Assembly: GCF_900129935.1 (NCBI RefSeq)
Contig: NZ_FQXJ01000015.1
Span: forward strand, 1-64,000
DNA length: 64,000 nucleotides
Direction: 5' to 3'
From: Desulfosporosinus lacus DSM 15449
Lineage (GTDB): Bacteria > Bacillota > Desulfitobacteriia > Desulfitobacteriales > Desulfitobacteriaceae
The notes beneath the pieces were generated by a model that worked only from the letters and a program-made list of their open reading frames with translations, was not told the origin of the DNA and made no database searches. Both the position numbers and the translations under genes were made by a program. Shown in pieces: positions 25,255 to 34,574 of this stretch; positions within the stretch are counted from its first letter, which is position 1; each line of letters begins with the position of its first letter.

Positions 25255-25881
25255 TTATTGGATTGAATTCATCAACTCATAGAAATATTTGGATTCATGA
25301 GTCTTATTAAGACTATACCAAGCATCTAATGTTTTTGAAGAAAACACACCCAGAGATTTCAAGACGTGTACAGAAAATTCCAACGGAGCTATTCCAGATG
25401 CGGTGATCAATTTTCCATCAGTTACTACCGACTCCATTTTGTAATACTTTTCGCCCGTGTAAGTGGGACAGATCATTTTAAGGTATTCCAGATCATTGCT
25501 TGTATGCCAATGTGAATTCAACAATCCTGTCTGAGCAAGTCCCATTGTAGCACCACAAATCGCTGCAACCAATATACCTTCCTTTAAACACCTCTCAACG
25601 ATTTTTAAGATGGGTTGGTGCATTGTTTCTGTCCATGTATCTCCACCAGGTAAAATCAATGCATCTGTGCTTTCAATACTGCACTCATCTAGTTTGATGT
25701 CAGGCAGTATTTTCAATCCACCCATTGTTGTTACAGGCGTCTTTTCAATTCCAACAGTCACTATTTTTGATGGGTCAAGTCCCTTTTTATAATATCTTCC
25801 CGAGTTCAGCTCGGCAGTTAAGTAACCTATTTCCCAGTCTGACATTGTGTCAAACACATAAAGATATACTGTATTATTCAT
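25255..25881 (-). CDS. DJ-1/PfpI-family protein
   Basis: 208 residues. Starts NNTVYLYVFDTMSDWEIGYL. The nucleophile elbow is VAAICGATMGLAQ (Cys near residue 110) with an ALILPGGDTW strand before it; the oxyanion/glutamate region ESTDALILPGG matches the family. The group covers glutamine-amidotransferase-like enzymes, deglycase-type and isocyanide hydratase-like enzymes, so the reaction is open. ATG with GGGAG upstream. Follows the WYL regulator by 108 bases on the same strand; the two form one cassette. Confidence 0.85.
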   Translation of the reverse strand: MNNTVYLYVFDTMSDWEIGYLTAELNSGRYYKKGLDPSKIVTVGIEKTPVTTMGGLKILPDIKLDECSIESTDALILPGGDTWTETMHQPILKIVERCLKEGILVAAICGATMGLAQTGLLNSHWHTSNDLEYLKMICPTYTGEKYYKMESVVTDGKLITASGIAPLEFSVHVLKSLGVFSSKTLDAWYSLNKTHESKYFYELMNSIQ

Positions 25882-25989
25882 TTTGCAATTTCTCCCTTAT
25901 TTTATTCATCAAGGAATACCGACCATCGGTAATCAGTGACTATCCTCATTATAAAACAACTTCACTGACATCTGCTGTCAGTGAAGCTA

Positions 25990-26952
25990 TTAAAGTTGAT
26001 AATATTCCATTAACTCCGATGCAATAGCAACAAGTCTTTCTTTCAAACTCTGTGGTTCGATTATTTGAATGGATTTACCATAGGATAGGAGAAAATAAGG
26101 GACATAAATATGAATTGATTTTTCCTCAAATAAAAAGATGGCTTGATTAGATGTTCGCTCTTTCAGATGATGCCCTAAAAACCAATGAATGCATAGTTCA
26201 TCCAACGCCTCTGACCTGCCTTCGATAATTAAAGAAATTAATCCCTCCTTACCCACTAAATCAGGCAACAGGTTTTTCACAAAAAATTCACGGGTCGAAA
26301 AAGCTTCGGGACGCTTAAATATTATTTGAGTACACTTGATTAGTAAAATCCGATCTACCCGAAAGCTTCGTATTTCATTCCTTAGGTGGCAAAATGCAAC
26401 AGTATACCATTTGTTGTTCCAGTAAACCATTCCATAGGGGTCTATCATCCTATTCTTTGGTTGCTCTTCACGGCTTGTGCGATAATCAATTTCTACAGAG
26501 AATTCCTTTTCTACAGCCTGCTCCAATTCCGCCAATATCGGCTGAATGGAAGAGTTTACCATGCGGTTTATAACTTCAAATCCGGCTAAATGATGGTTAA
26601 GTATACTTTCCTGTTCCTGATTCGAATACATTTTCAACTTTGATGTTACATTGCCTAATGCCTCACTCGAAGGGTATCCAGCTTCTTTTGCAAAAACAGC
26701 AGCTTGAAGGAGTGCCTTTTTTTCTTCCATATCAAATAGCAGAGGTGCTCTGATAAAATTATTCAGCAGGCTATACCCACCATTATGGCCTGGGTCAGAT
26801 ATTATAGGTACGCCACTGGCACATAGTGCATCAATATACCGATAAACTGTCCTTATATTTATTTCTAGCTTTTCAGAAATCTGTTTTGCAGTCATTTTTA
26901 CGCCTGAATTCAGCATCCACAGAATTGCCAGCATATTATCGTTTTTAGCCAT
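25990..26952 (-). CDS. YafY-type HTH and WYL-domain transcriptional regulator
   Basis: 320 residues. The HTH_11 domain reads LWMLNSGVKMTAKQISEKLE, NIRTVYRYIDALCASGVPI, GHNGGYSLL. The WYL domain reads VEIDYRTSREEQPKNRMIDP, YGMVYWNNKWYTVAFCH, IRSFRVDRILL. A WCX region extends to the end. ATG with AAGGAGG upstream. Different in sequence from the WYL regulator at 18.5 kb, so not a recent copy. Likely controls the PfpI-type gene just downstream. Confidence 0.9.
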   Translation of the reverse strand: MAKNDNMLAILWMLNSGVKMTAKQISEKLEINIRTVYRYIDALCASGVPIISDPGHNGGYSLLNNFIRAPLLFDMEEKKALLQAAVFAKEAGYPSSEALGNVTSKLKMYSNQEQESILNHHLAGFEVINRMVNSSIQPILAELEQAVEKEFSVEIDYRTSREEQPKNRMIDPYGMVYWNNKWYTVAFCHLRNEIRSFRVDRILLIKCTQIIFKRPEAFSTREFFVKNLLPDLVGKEGLISLIIEGRSEALDELCIHWFLGHHLKERTSNQAIFLFEEKSIHIYVPYFLLSYGKSIQIIEPQSLKERLVAIASELMEYYQL

Positions 26953-27064
26953 AATGTGAACCTCCTTCTTCTATGAAACTCAATATTTTAAATATCTTTA
27001 TTGTCTACACTACTCAAGGATCGCACTAAATTATCAGCTTTACGAATCATCTGCATCCCTCTAT

Positions 27065-27159
27065 TCATAGGCATTTCACCCGTTCAATCCTAACACAGCA
27101 CTCCACATGCCTTGAGTGTGTAAAAAAGATGTCGCACCCCTCTGGCACCCCCTTGGCGG
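27065..27159 (-). repeat. att-like rlmD-tail site 11
   Basis: The minus strand encodes AKGVPEGCDIFFTHSRHVEC then CVRIERVKCL-stop. A clear IFF-class head, nearly the same as in site 5; its own tail. Confidence 0.68.
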
Positions 27160-27330
27160 AAAATACAATCACTTACTTTTGTCTTAGTTCTAATCTAAAT
27201 TTCCTATCCTTACGTTCATTCTTTTTATCCAATTCCCGATTTACATAATTCATATGCCAACAATATTTTGGGTAAACACGTTTTGCGTATTTTCCACTAA
27301 GTTCATCCTGCATCATGTTAAAGCCATTCA

Positions 27331-27522
27331 TTAACCTTCAATGGCAATTTCTTTTGATAATCGGATAGACGAAGTATATAAATTATGTAATTTATTCATT
27401 GATATTTTTTGGTATTCCCTATCAGCTTTCATTCTTGTTGCCACACCTAATAAGTCCAGATATGCTACAATGCATTCTGAAGTTTCTCTGTCATATTTAT
27501 CAATATTGCCATTTATCAACAT
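27331..27522 (-). pseudogene. Short N-terminal fragment, hypothetical
   Basis: 63 codons: MLINGNIDKYDRETSECIVA then YLDLLGVATRM... The 'VAYLDLLG' opening resembles the N-terminus of longer (~200 aa or more) hypothetical proteins found with NTPases, so this is probably truncated. It lies 38 bases after the KAP NTPase gene on the same strand. No known function. Confidence 0.4.
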
Positions 27523-27560
27523 AATGTGTTACCTCTTGCTAATTATTTACTTAATATAGA

Positions 27561-29715
27561 TTAAAATCTCTCGGGACGCCACCCATTTTTATATTTATCA
27601 GCAAGTTCAATTATCTCTTTATCATCAACAGATGCTGAATCCTTTGCCTGATCTATACGATTTTTTAAGATATCTTCATCGCCGTACAATTCAATAAGCG
27701 CATCCCATGCCAGACGGGTTTCTTTTCGAACAGCACGACTATCAATAGCCTGACTCATTGCTTTGCTTTGTGAGGACTTTATTACTGCTACTGTTAATTC
27801 GGCAGTATCACTGATAACTATCTGTTCACCACTTTCAGTTAAGTATCTTTTTGCGCGCAGGAGAACTCTAAGTAAGTCTGGTTCTTTCAGTAAAATACCA
27901 TCTGACGCTGCTTTGACCTCAATTGCCCATGTACCTTCAAGCTGTTTTGCGGCTTCCACAGAAATTAACTTGTGACCTTGTCCTTCTATATGGACCGACC
28001 ATACTAATTAAATCAAACTTCGCCGATAATGTAGTGATTTCAGTCAGTATTGATTTTACAACACTTTCAATTAAATTAGGTTCTTTCAATGACCTAATAA
28101 GACGATATACTACACGTTCAACTTTTATACGGACATCATAATCAAACATATTAACACGGTTGTCCGGCAGAGTATGCAAGAGATTAAGGAGAACAATAGA
28201 TGCCGGTTCTACACTCTCACTTTTATATTGGTCTTCATAGGCTTCGAGCGCAGTTATTACATCTGTTATCTCAGAAGCATCAAGTGAACGCAGGTAATAA
28301 TCAAATAATTCACGATTATCCATAAATAGCTGAGCCTTCTCAGCATGTAAAAAAGCTTTAAAATGATCACCGGCATAATGTTCTAAGTACAACCGGAGTA
28401 TATCTTCATGTGCGACACGACGTTCTCGTAACCATTCTTTCTTCCACTCTGCTCCGTAGCTGTTATTTTCGATATGTCGCCTCGCGGCAGGAAATAACCT
28501 GCATATCATATCTTTTACTATATTTGAGTTGTCGCCAGAAACCTCGATCAATTTCTCAATTTTAGCTTTAAGCGGATTATCTGCATTACGACTATAACCT
28601 AATATGTGATCATCTGTTGTAGTAAGGGCGTCAATCGATGAATGCAGTAATTGAAACACATCAGGCATGAATATACGGATTGTTTCAAGTGCAAGCACAT
28701 CTGTTAAAGCAACTTCGCCGCCAAGCGAAGCTACCGTGCCACGTATGTTAACAGCGTAACGTCGAACATCGCGCATCGTTCTTATTAAAGGTCTTATTAT
28801 CTCAACAAATATATCTGGCCATATTTGTTTGTCGAAGGGCCCTGCTTTTTCGATATCTTGTATTGCGTTATCAACTGCTGTTAGTATCTGCGTGCTTAGA
28901 ATCTGATATGGGATTGGAGGAATATCAATTGCAACTTGAAGTATCTTTTCCAGATAGTCGCGTCCGTTTATACCTTCTTCGTTTAAAGCATTTTCAACAC
29001 GGATTCTGTCAAATGCGACAATATATATTATGTTTGGGAAATTCGCAGTTAGTCTGACGAGCTTAAATATATCCCTTATTTCGGCTGTTGACAAACGGTC
29101 AATATCATCAATAACGACAATAATCCTTTTGTCGAGTTTAGTTAGGACATCTTCAATTTTCTTTCGGTGAGCTCCGACGCCTTCTTTACGCCCCTGAAGT
29201 ACTTTGCTAATAACCTCGGTTGCTTTATGTCCACGTTCAATCCATGGTCCAATTATTGGTAGCCATCCCATACCCGTAAATAAATCGCCATATGTACCTA
29301 TCGCCTCTCCGATGTCATTGAGGTCAGGCCATAATCGAAGTTGCGCTGATAATTCGGAGAAAAAAGATTGCATTAATTGTTCTGTACCGCTGAACATCCA
29401 TGGATTAAAGTCAAGAGTGGTAATATTATCTTGATTAAGCTCGTTTCTAGCGAGGTTTATGAAAGATGTTTTTCCTGAACCCCATGCACCAAGTACTCCA
29501 ACAACACTACCTTTGCTTGTATCAAGTGAAAGTATCTGCTTTGAGAATGATTGCGCGAAACTGTTTCTGCCAATGGTATCTTCTTCAGGAAGAGCAATTG
29601 GGTTGTCACCGGTTATTTTTATGCTATTCAATTTTGGATTAGCTTGAGCAGCCGTTTCTGTGGTGCTATTAACAATTTCAGATTTCCTATTAAAAAGCTT
29701 CGATAATAATCCCAT
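27561..29715 (-). pseudogene. KAP-family P-loop NTPase, split by one frameshift
   Basis: The first 587 codons or so (29715 to about 27960) carry Walker A GVLGAWGSGKTS near residue 75, a hydrophobic insert (GMGWLPIIGPWIE) as in membrane-associated KAP NTPases, Walker B RIIVVIDDIDRL near 205, and RTMRDVRRYAVN of the sensor region. The frame then fails. The adjacent frame continues with EGQGHKLISVEAAKQLEGTW and runs 130 codons to 27561. One base too many in GGTCGGTCC explains it. Total about 720 residues. KAP NTPases include anti-phage components (e.g. QatA), so a defence role is plausible. Good ribosome site TGGAGGGG. Confidence 0.82.
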
Positions 29716-29761
29716 AACAACCCCTCCACTTATAAGAAAGTCTTTTTTACGAAAAATGCTT

Positions 29762-29817
29762 CTGTATACCTTGAGTGGTCAATAAAAATTGGCACCCCTC
29801 TGGTATCTCCCTGGCAG
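29762..29817 (-). repeat. att-like rlmD-tail site 12 (degenerate)
   Basis: The minus strand has AREIPEGC then, one frame over, PIFIDHSRYTEA. The head is recognisable; HVE has drifted to YTE and the tail is lost. Confidence 0.5.
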
Positions 29818-29830
29818 CATAAACTTTCAA

Positions 29831-30469
29831 CTAATCTTTATCTGCTTCAACAAACATTTCTTGATATTTACTTACTATTTCAAAATTTCTTTGTCTAAGA
29901 TATTGCTCCACATTATGTATCTCATCATCAATGTATATTTCTGTCTTTTCCAGAGCAATTTTGCATAATGACTGCAATATTCTCAAAGTCTCATCATAAT
30001 CAAATTTAGCCTGCATTTCAGGATAAGCAACTCCTACAATGCATTTATCATTTTCGTTTAAAACCATGCCTAATTTCGCGTTAAGAAAATCATTTTCATC
30101 ATGTGCTATATATTTATCCCTTATTTTCTTTAGCTTCAAATAACATTCTATCGGCTCTCCTGATACATCTTTATATACTTTGTTTAACGAAAGCTGAGAT
30201 CTACCTCCACCAGAATTGTTAAAGCATTTAATATATAAAACTAAGGCTATTCTAAACATGCCTTCTTTTATGGCCATATCAGTGGTTTGCAGCGATATTC
30301 CTAAATATTTAATGGCATTTTGTAAATCTATTTTTATCAAACCATATGAGTAAAGCCGTTCAAACCTTTTTTCTCTTGGAACTTCAACAAATTTCGTCTT
30401 AAAAGGTAGTCCAGTTATGCTGATTTTCCCTGTTTCTTCATCAAAATTATATTGATAACGATATCTCAA
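29831..30469 (-). CDS. Hypothetical protein with HEPN-like RDKYIAH motif
   Basis: 212 residues from a TTG start (AGGGAGG nine bases upstream). Helical throughout the middle: LQNAIKYLGISLQTTDMAIK, GMFRIALVLYIKCFNNSG, then LKKIRDKYIAHDENDF. The R-x5-H motif after a helix pair fits HEPN-type RNA-cleaving or RNA-binding domains. No family recognised for certain. It sits next to the KAP NTPase gene but on the other side of a degenerate att-like site, so the two may have arrived separately. Confidence 0.6.
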   Translation of the reverse strand: MRYRYQYNFDEETGKISITGLPFKTKFVEVPREKRFERLYSYGLIKIDLQNAIKYLGISLQTTDMAIKEGMFRIALVLYIKCFNNSGGGRSQLSLNKVYKDVSGEPIECYLKLKKIRDKYIAHDENDFLNAKLGMVLNENDKCIVGVAYPEMQAKFDYDETLRILQSLCKIALEKTEIYIDDEIHNVEQYLRQRNFEIVSKYQEMFVEADKD

Positions 30470-30568
30470 AATTTGATGCCTCCCTTAATAAACTCTTCAT
30501 GAAATTAAATGTCTTTTTTGCTCATAAATATTGCAATATATATTAACCCAAAAGACACTGCATAGCAT

Positions 30569-30592
30569 AAAACAAGCCTCTCAGCTTGTTTC
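30569..30592 (-). terminator. Terminator after the serine recombinase remnant
   Basis: AAACAAGC / GCTTGTTT with a 6-base loop, followed on the minus strand by TTAT. Confidence 0.7.
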
Positions 30593-30676
30593 TTCTGCGT
30601 TGGGTTTTACCCCAATCAATATTTGCCAGAGGCTTTAACCTCTATTCTTATTGACAATTATTAGCCTATCACAGGT

Positions 30677-31872
30677 TTAGTCATTCTGGAATGGTCTTTT
30701 CTCCTGTGCCTTATCCGTGCGGAAAATCAGAATATAAGTATCAAAAACATGAATATTATCAACCTCATCCCTGATAATACCTTCATCATAAACTCCATTC
30801 TTGCAAATAGCCTTACTCAAAGTATTCTGCAACCATCCTTCATCTAGAGTGGGGGAGTGGGAGCATAACTCTTTGCCTTTTTCAATTCTTGTTGCACAGC
30901 GCCAGACCACCTTGCCACGTTCTGTCCTTCTCCGATAAGATGCTCCGCAATCGCCACATACAAGCAGATTCCCAAGAAGATATTTGCCGTTATATTTGCT
31001 CCCGTGGTTTCTATCGTCCCATCATCTTTGCTGACAAGCCTTGACCGCTTCGCCATTTCTTCCTGTACCTTGTCGAATACTTCGGCGGAGACAATGGCAG
31101 GATGGCTGTCTTTCACATAATACTTGTTTCGCTGCCCATCATTTCTTCTTTTCTTTCCGGTCATAAAATCCTCGGTGAAGGTCTTTTGAAGCATTGTGTC
31201 GCCCTTGTATTTCTCATTGGTCAACATCCTCTGAATCGTTTTTGTATCCCAGATGTCCTCACCCGTTACAGTCTTAATTCCTTGGGCTTGCAGATAGGCT
31301 TTAATTTGTCCTAACGTCTGGCCTTGTAAATATAAGTCAAATATCTTTCTGACAACCTCTGACTGTTCCGGAACTATAACAATTTCACCGTCAACGCAAG
31401 TGTACCCATAAAATTCTTATACTTCGTATAAATCTCGCCTTTTTCAAACTTTCGTTGAATTCCCCGTTGAATATTCTCGCTCATGTTCCGGCTTTTGTCC
31501 TGTGCCAGCATGCTCCTTAGCGTAATCTCGAATTCTTTATCCGCCTCGATTGAGTCCAGCCTCTCATTTTCAAAATGCATATTGATTCCCCGCTCTCTTG
31601 AAAATCTTGTAATCTTTAAAATCTCCAGCGTATCCCTCGATACCCTGCTGATTGACTTTGTGATAATGTAATCAATTTTGCCTGTCGCCGCCTTTTTGAG
31701 CAGCTTGTCCAAACTTTTTCTGCCGCTTCGTCGAAGACCGCTTTCAATATCATAAAAAACACCGGCAAAAAGCCAGTTGGGATGGCTTTTTATCATTTTC
31801 TTGTACGCATTTATCTGAATCTCAAGGCTGCGCAACTGCTACGGCCCGGAGGTGCTGACCCGGCAATAAATT
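30677..31872 (-). pseudogene. Large serine recombinase (resolvase/invertase type), decayed copy A
   Basis: N-terminal catalytic pieces: YCRVSTSGP then a TAG where Gln/Glu is expected, then LRSLEIQINAYKKMI, FYDIESGLRRSGRKSLDKLL, YIITKSISRVSRDTLEIL. A -1 shift near 31395 leads to YTCVDGEIVIVPEQ, then the recombinase domain LTNEKYKGDTMLQKTFTEDF. Another shift near 30965 leads to the zinc ribbon LLVCGDCGASYRRR ... WRCATR. At least one stop and two frameshifts; the extreme N-terminus with the nucleophile Ser region is partly lost. It begins directly beside att-like site 13, the usual position for a serine integrase next to its attachment site. Confidence 0.88.
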
Positions 31873-31929
31873 CACTCACGTCAAAGCATATTTCTTGCCG
31901 TAATCTCGTTAAGCCTTGCAACGTCAGTG

Positions 31930-32015
31930 TTACAGCCGTTGCAACAGGATCACGGCTTTCACATGCCTTGAGGATACAAAAAAGATGCCGTAACCATCTG
32001 GTATCCCCTTGGCGG
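31930..32015 (-). repeat. att-like rlmD-tail site 13
   Basis: The minus strand encodes SAKGIPDGYGIFFVSSRHVK then AVILLQRL-stop. IFF-class head; the tail ends with the same LLQRL as the resident rlmD. The recombinase copy A starts about 60 bases further. Confidence 0.72.
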
Positions 32016-32047
32016 AGATCAGTTCAATCCTTTTCCTTTTCCTGACC

Positions 32048-32275
32048 TTAAAACTGACTGTTTTGCACAAATCGCTCCTTAACGATATATCCCACGGGAG
32101 AAAAATTATCGTTATCTTTTACCCATACATCTACGAATCGGATTGGCAGACCGGCGGAGGCAAAAAAGCTTTCGCAGTCGTTTAAATGAAAGTGAATGTG
32201 AGGCTGACTGGTATACCCGGAGTTTCCGCATTTGGCAATCACTTGCTCCAGACAACCCTTTGACCCGCCTTGACG
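32048..32275 (-). pseudogene. M23-type peptidase C-terminal fragment
   Basis: GCLEQVIAKCGNSGYTSQPH then IHFHLND. This is the zinc-binding HxH of LysM/M23 (lytic endopeptidase) domains, with the preceding strand in another frame. Only about 75 codons remain, ending next to att-like site 13. Confidence 0.6.
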
Positions 32276-32296
32276 GTAATGCTATTGGACATACCG

Positions 32297-32323
32297 AACT
32301 TCGGGCCAAGTTGGCCCGAAGTT
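32297..32323. repeat. 27-base near-perfect palindrome
   Basis: AACTTCGGGCCAA-G-TTGGCCCGAAGTT, 13-bp arms. It lies at the boundary between the M23 fragment and the ABC module, 27 bases past the permease stop. No U-run on either strand, so it may be a recombination or protein-binding site rather than a terminator. Confidence 0.65.
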
Positions 32324-32349
32324 GAACAGTACGTCTGCTATCTAACCCT

Positions 32350-32976
32350 TTATCTATTTTTATATAGTCGTGTGGAAAGCCTGTAACAAAACACATTTAT
32401 GAAAACTGCAATAATTAACACAACGATCCAAAGAGTACTATTTATCAAATAGTTATAAAAAAGAGCCATAAGGCCCATATACGGAAAAATCGCAAGCGCA
32501 CCGATTATATCCGCTTTTTGTGTTTCAAACATATAAAATATCAAGAACTCTATTGGCATAAAAGTGGCTACCAACAGGAAGCCATAAGGCAGAATATGTA
32601 TTTGCACAATCGCAAACATTTCCGGCTTTATCGCATGTGTTATGCCGGAAAACAAAACTAATAGGGGCGTGGCAATTAAACAAGAAAGGTAGATAATAAT
32701 ACCCCTTGCCCCTATGATTGCACTAGGCGAGACAGGTAAAATGCTGAACAGCAATTTCGTTTTGTATTTTGCGTCATTGAACATAAAATTTCGCAGAATT
32801 AAATAAGACAACATTAAAAGTCCCGCAGCGTAAATAAGAACATTGGCCAAGTCATTATTTATGTTAATTCGATTGAAAAACATCGGATATAAGGCAATAC
32901 AAAGAAGCTGTAACCAAACAATTTGGCTTAGTGCTGAAATCTGCATTTTTGTGAAATTAAGAAAATTTGAGCCCAT
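32350..32976 (-). CDS. ABC-2-type transporter permease
   Basis: 208 residues with six predicted membrane helices and no enzymatic motif: e.g. VLIYAAGLLMLSYLILRNF, GIIIYLSCLIATPLLVLF, TLWIVVLIIAVFINVF. Similar in size and layout to small permeases partnered with YtrB-like ATPases. Start ATG with AAGGAGG inside the end of the ATPase gene (20-base overlap), so the two are co-translated. Third gene of the GntR-ATPase-permease operon. Confidence 0.8.
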   Translation of the reverse strand: MGSNFLNFTKMQISALSQIVWLQLLCIALYPMFFNRININNDLANVLIYAAGLLMLSYLILRNFMFNDAKYKTKLLFSILPVSPSAIIGARGIIIYLSCLIATPLLVLFSGITHAIKPEMFAIVQIHILPYGFLLVATFMPIEFLIFYMFETQKADIIGALAIFPYMGLMALFYNYLINSTLWIVVLIIAVFINVFCYRLSTRLYKNR

Positions 32977-33835
32977 TATTGTGCCTCCTTATATAGTAGA
33001 GCATGATATCCTCTATTGAGGGAACTTCATAAGCCGTTTTGTCAGGCAATACCTTTTTAAGCGCGGCTTTATTATCCGTCAATCCCTCAAAGCCATAAGC
33101 GGATTTGTTTATACCGACAAAGTAGCTTTCATAATCCGGTAATAATGCCCCAGTATCGCCTTTTACAATAGCGTGTTGATCTTTTATCTCGTCCTTTTGC
33201 CCTTGCAGGATAATTTTACCGTCGAATATGAAAAATAGATAATCCGCTATTTTATCAAGGTCGGAAGTGATGTGTGTTGACATCAAAACGGTTTTGTTGT
33301 CCTCAAATACAATGTCTTTGAGTATCTCTATCAGCTCGTTTCTCACCAAAGGGTCAAGGCCGGATGTCGGCTCATCCAAAATAAAAAGTTCTGCGTCATG
33401 CGAAAGAGCAAACACAAGCGCGTACTTCATTCTCATTCCTCTGGATAAATCTTTGATTTTTTTATTCTCCGGCAGTTCAAACTTTTTTATATAAGTCTGA
33501 TAAGCACGATCATTCCAGGTGGGGTACATAGGCGCAATCAAACTTTTCATTTTCTTCAAGGTCATATCCTCATAAAAATGACCATCATCAAGGACAATGC
33601 CCAGCAAGGATTTTATTTCTAAGTCATTGATAATGCTGTCCATACCCATAACCGTGATTTTTCCATCATCCGGCTTAATAATGTTCAGTATGCTCTTAAT
33701 TGTCGTCGTTTTTCCTGCGCCGTTAGGCCCTACGAAGCCGGTCAGCGTTCCCTTTTCCAGTGACATATTTATATTCTGCAAGCTGAAATCATGATAGCTT
33801 TTGCAAAGGTTGCGAATTTCCAGAACCGTATCCAA
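32957..33835 (-). CDS. ABC transporter ATP-binding protein (YtrB-like)
   Basis: 292 residues. Walker A GFVGPNGAGKTTTIK near residue 40, Q-loop region, signature LSRGMRMKYALVFAL near 138, Walker B LFILDEPTSGLD near 160, H-loop MSTHITSDLD. The C-terminal ~80 residues are the extension typical of bacitracin/drug-type ATPases. TTG start with GGGAGGAATAAAG upstream, three bases past the GntR stop. YtrB relatives respond to cell wall antibiotics. Confidence 0.9.
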   Translation of the reverse strand: MDTVLEIRNLCKSYHDFSLQNINMSLEKGTLTGFVGPNGAGKTTTIKSILNIIKPDDGKITVMGMDSIINDLEIKSLLGIVLDDGHFYEDMTLKKMKSLIAPMYPTWNDRAYQTYIKKFELPENKKIKDLSRGMRMKYALVFALSHDAELFILDEPTSGLDPLVRNELIEILKDIVFEDNKTVLMSTHITSDLDKIADYLFFIFDGKIILQGQKDEIKDQHAIVKGDTGALLPDYESYFVGINKSAYGFEGLTDNKAALKKVLPDKTAYEVPSIEDIMLYYIRRHNNGLKFS

Positions 33836-33838
33836 ACT

Positions 33839-34213
33839 TTATTCCTCCCGGCCTAATTCATCTATAATTTTTTTCAAGTCTTTGCCCAAAATTCCAACGG
33901 GCTTTGCATACTCAATAATGTCCACCAGTTTTTTTTCAATTTCCACCAATCGAGTTTCTCGTAAAAGTTCCATATTCAGCGGGGCGACAAAGGAGCCTTT
34001 TCCCATCATATTGATAGTAAATCCTTCTGCTTCCAAGCCGTCATACGCTTTCCTTGTAGTAATAACGCTTACATTCAAATCCTTCGCCAAGCCCCTAACA
34101 GACGGCAAAACATCGCCCTCTTTTAGTTCACCGGACAAAATAGCAGCTTTAATTTGATTCATAATCTGCTCGTAGATTGGCACTTCCGCAGAATTTACTA
34201 TGATTATATTCAA
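33839..34213 (-). CDS. GntR-family regulator, YtrA subfamily
   Basis: 124 residues. The GntR winged helix has VPIYEQIMNQIKAAILSGEL, LPSVRGLAKDLNVSVITTRK, AYDGLEAEGF, GKGSFVAPLN. A short C-terminal dimer helix follows instead of a ligand domain, as in the YtrA group that controls ABC transporters. TTG start with GGGGTGG upstream. First gene of an operon with the ATPase and permease. A palindrome GTGCATGCAC (34239-34248 region) lies just downstream of its promoter, a likely autorepression site. Confidence 0.9.
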   Translation of the reverse strand: MNIIIVNSAEVPIYEQIMNQIKAAILSGELKEGDVLPSVRGLAKDLNVSVITTRKAYDGLEAEGFTINMMGKGSFVAPLNMELLRETRLVEIEKKLVDIIEYAKPVGILGKDLKKIIDELGREE

Positions 34214-34237
34214 TACTGGACCACCCCATTTTTATTG

Positions 34238-34286
34238 TGTGCATGCACTGTAATCACAGTTTAGTATGAGGTCTTGGAAATGTCAA
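34238..34286 (-). promoter_or_regulatory. Promoter and putative operator of the GntR-ABC operon
   Basis: Minus strand TTGACA (34281-34286), 17-base spacer, TAAACT (34258-34263). Downstream lies GTGCATGCAC within CAGTGCATGCACAC, placed to block transcription. Confidence 0.7.
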
Positions 34287-34322
34287 TAGCAGGTTATAAA
34301 AAGTATTAAAATGACAAAAGAA

Positions 34323-34347
34323 AAGATGCTTCATCCCTCAGCATCTT
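34323..34347 (-). terminator. Terminator after the HEPN gene region
   Basis: AAGATGCT / AGCATCTT stem with a 9-base loop, followed by TTCTTTT on the minus strand. Confidence 0.75.
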
Positions 34348-34445
34348 CTCTCACGCATATATTCCCTGTCTGTTGGCCGTCTATCTTATTTTTTGGTATT
34401 CGGTAGTTGCTATAAATATGCCTCAACCCCTTTATACATCAGCCT

Positions 34446-34569
34446 TTATGCATGTTCAAGCAAGCAGCAACATTCTGTATGCCTTTGGGCGATAATTCGG
34501 ATAACTCTGCCTTGAATATTATCGCAAAAAAATGCCAAGCAATTTATTACCGGGCACTTCGCTTTTCTA
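34446..34569 (-). repeat. att-like rlmD-tail site 14 (class IV head)
   Basis: The minus strand encodes CDNIQGRVIRIIAQRHTECC then CLLEHA-stop. Head shared with site 8. It lies directly after the HEPN gene stop (34575). Confidence 0.62.
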
Positions 34570-34574
34570 GTCTG

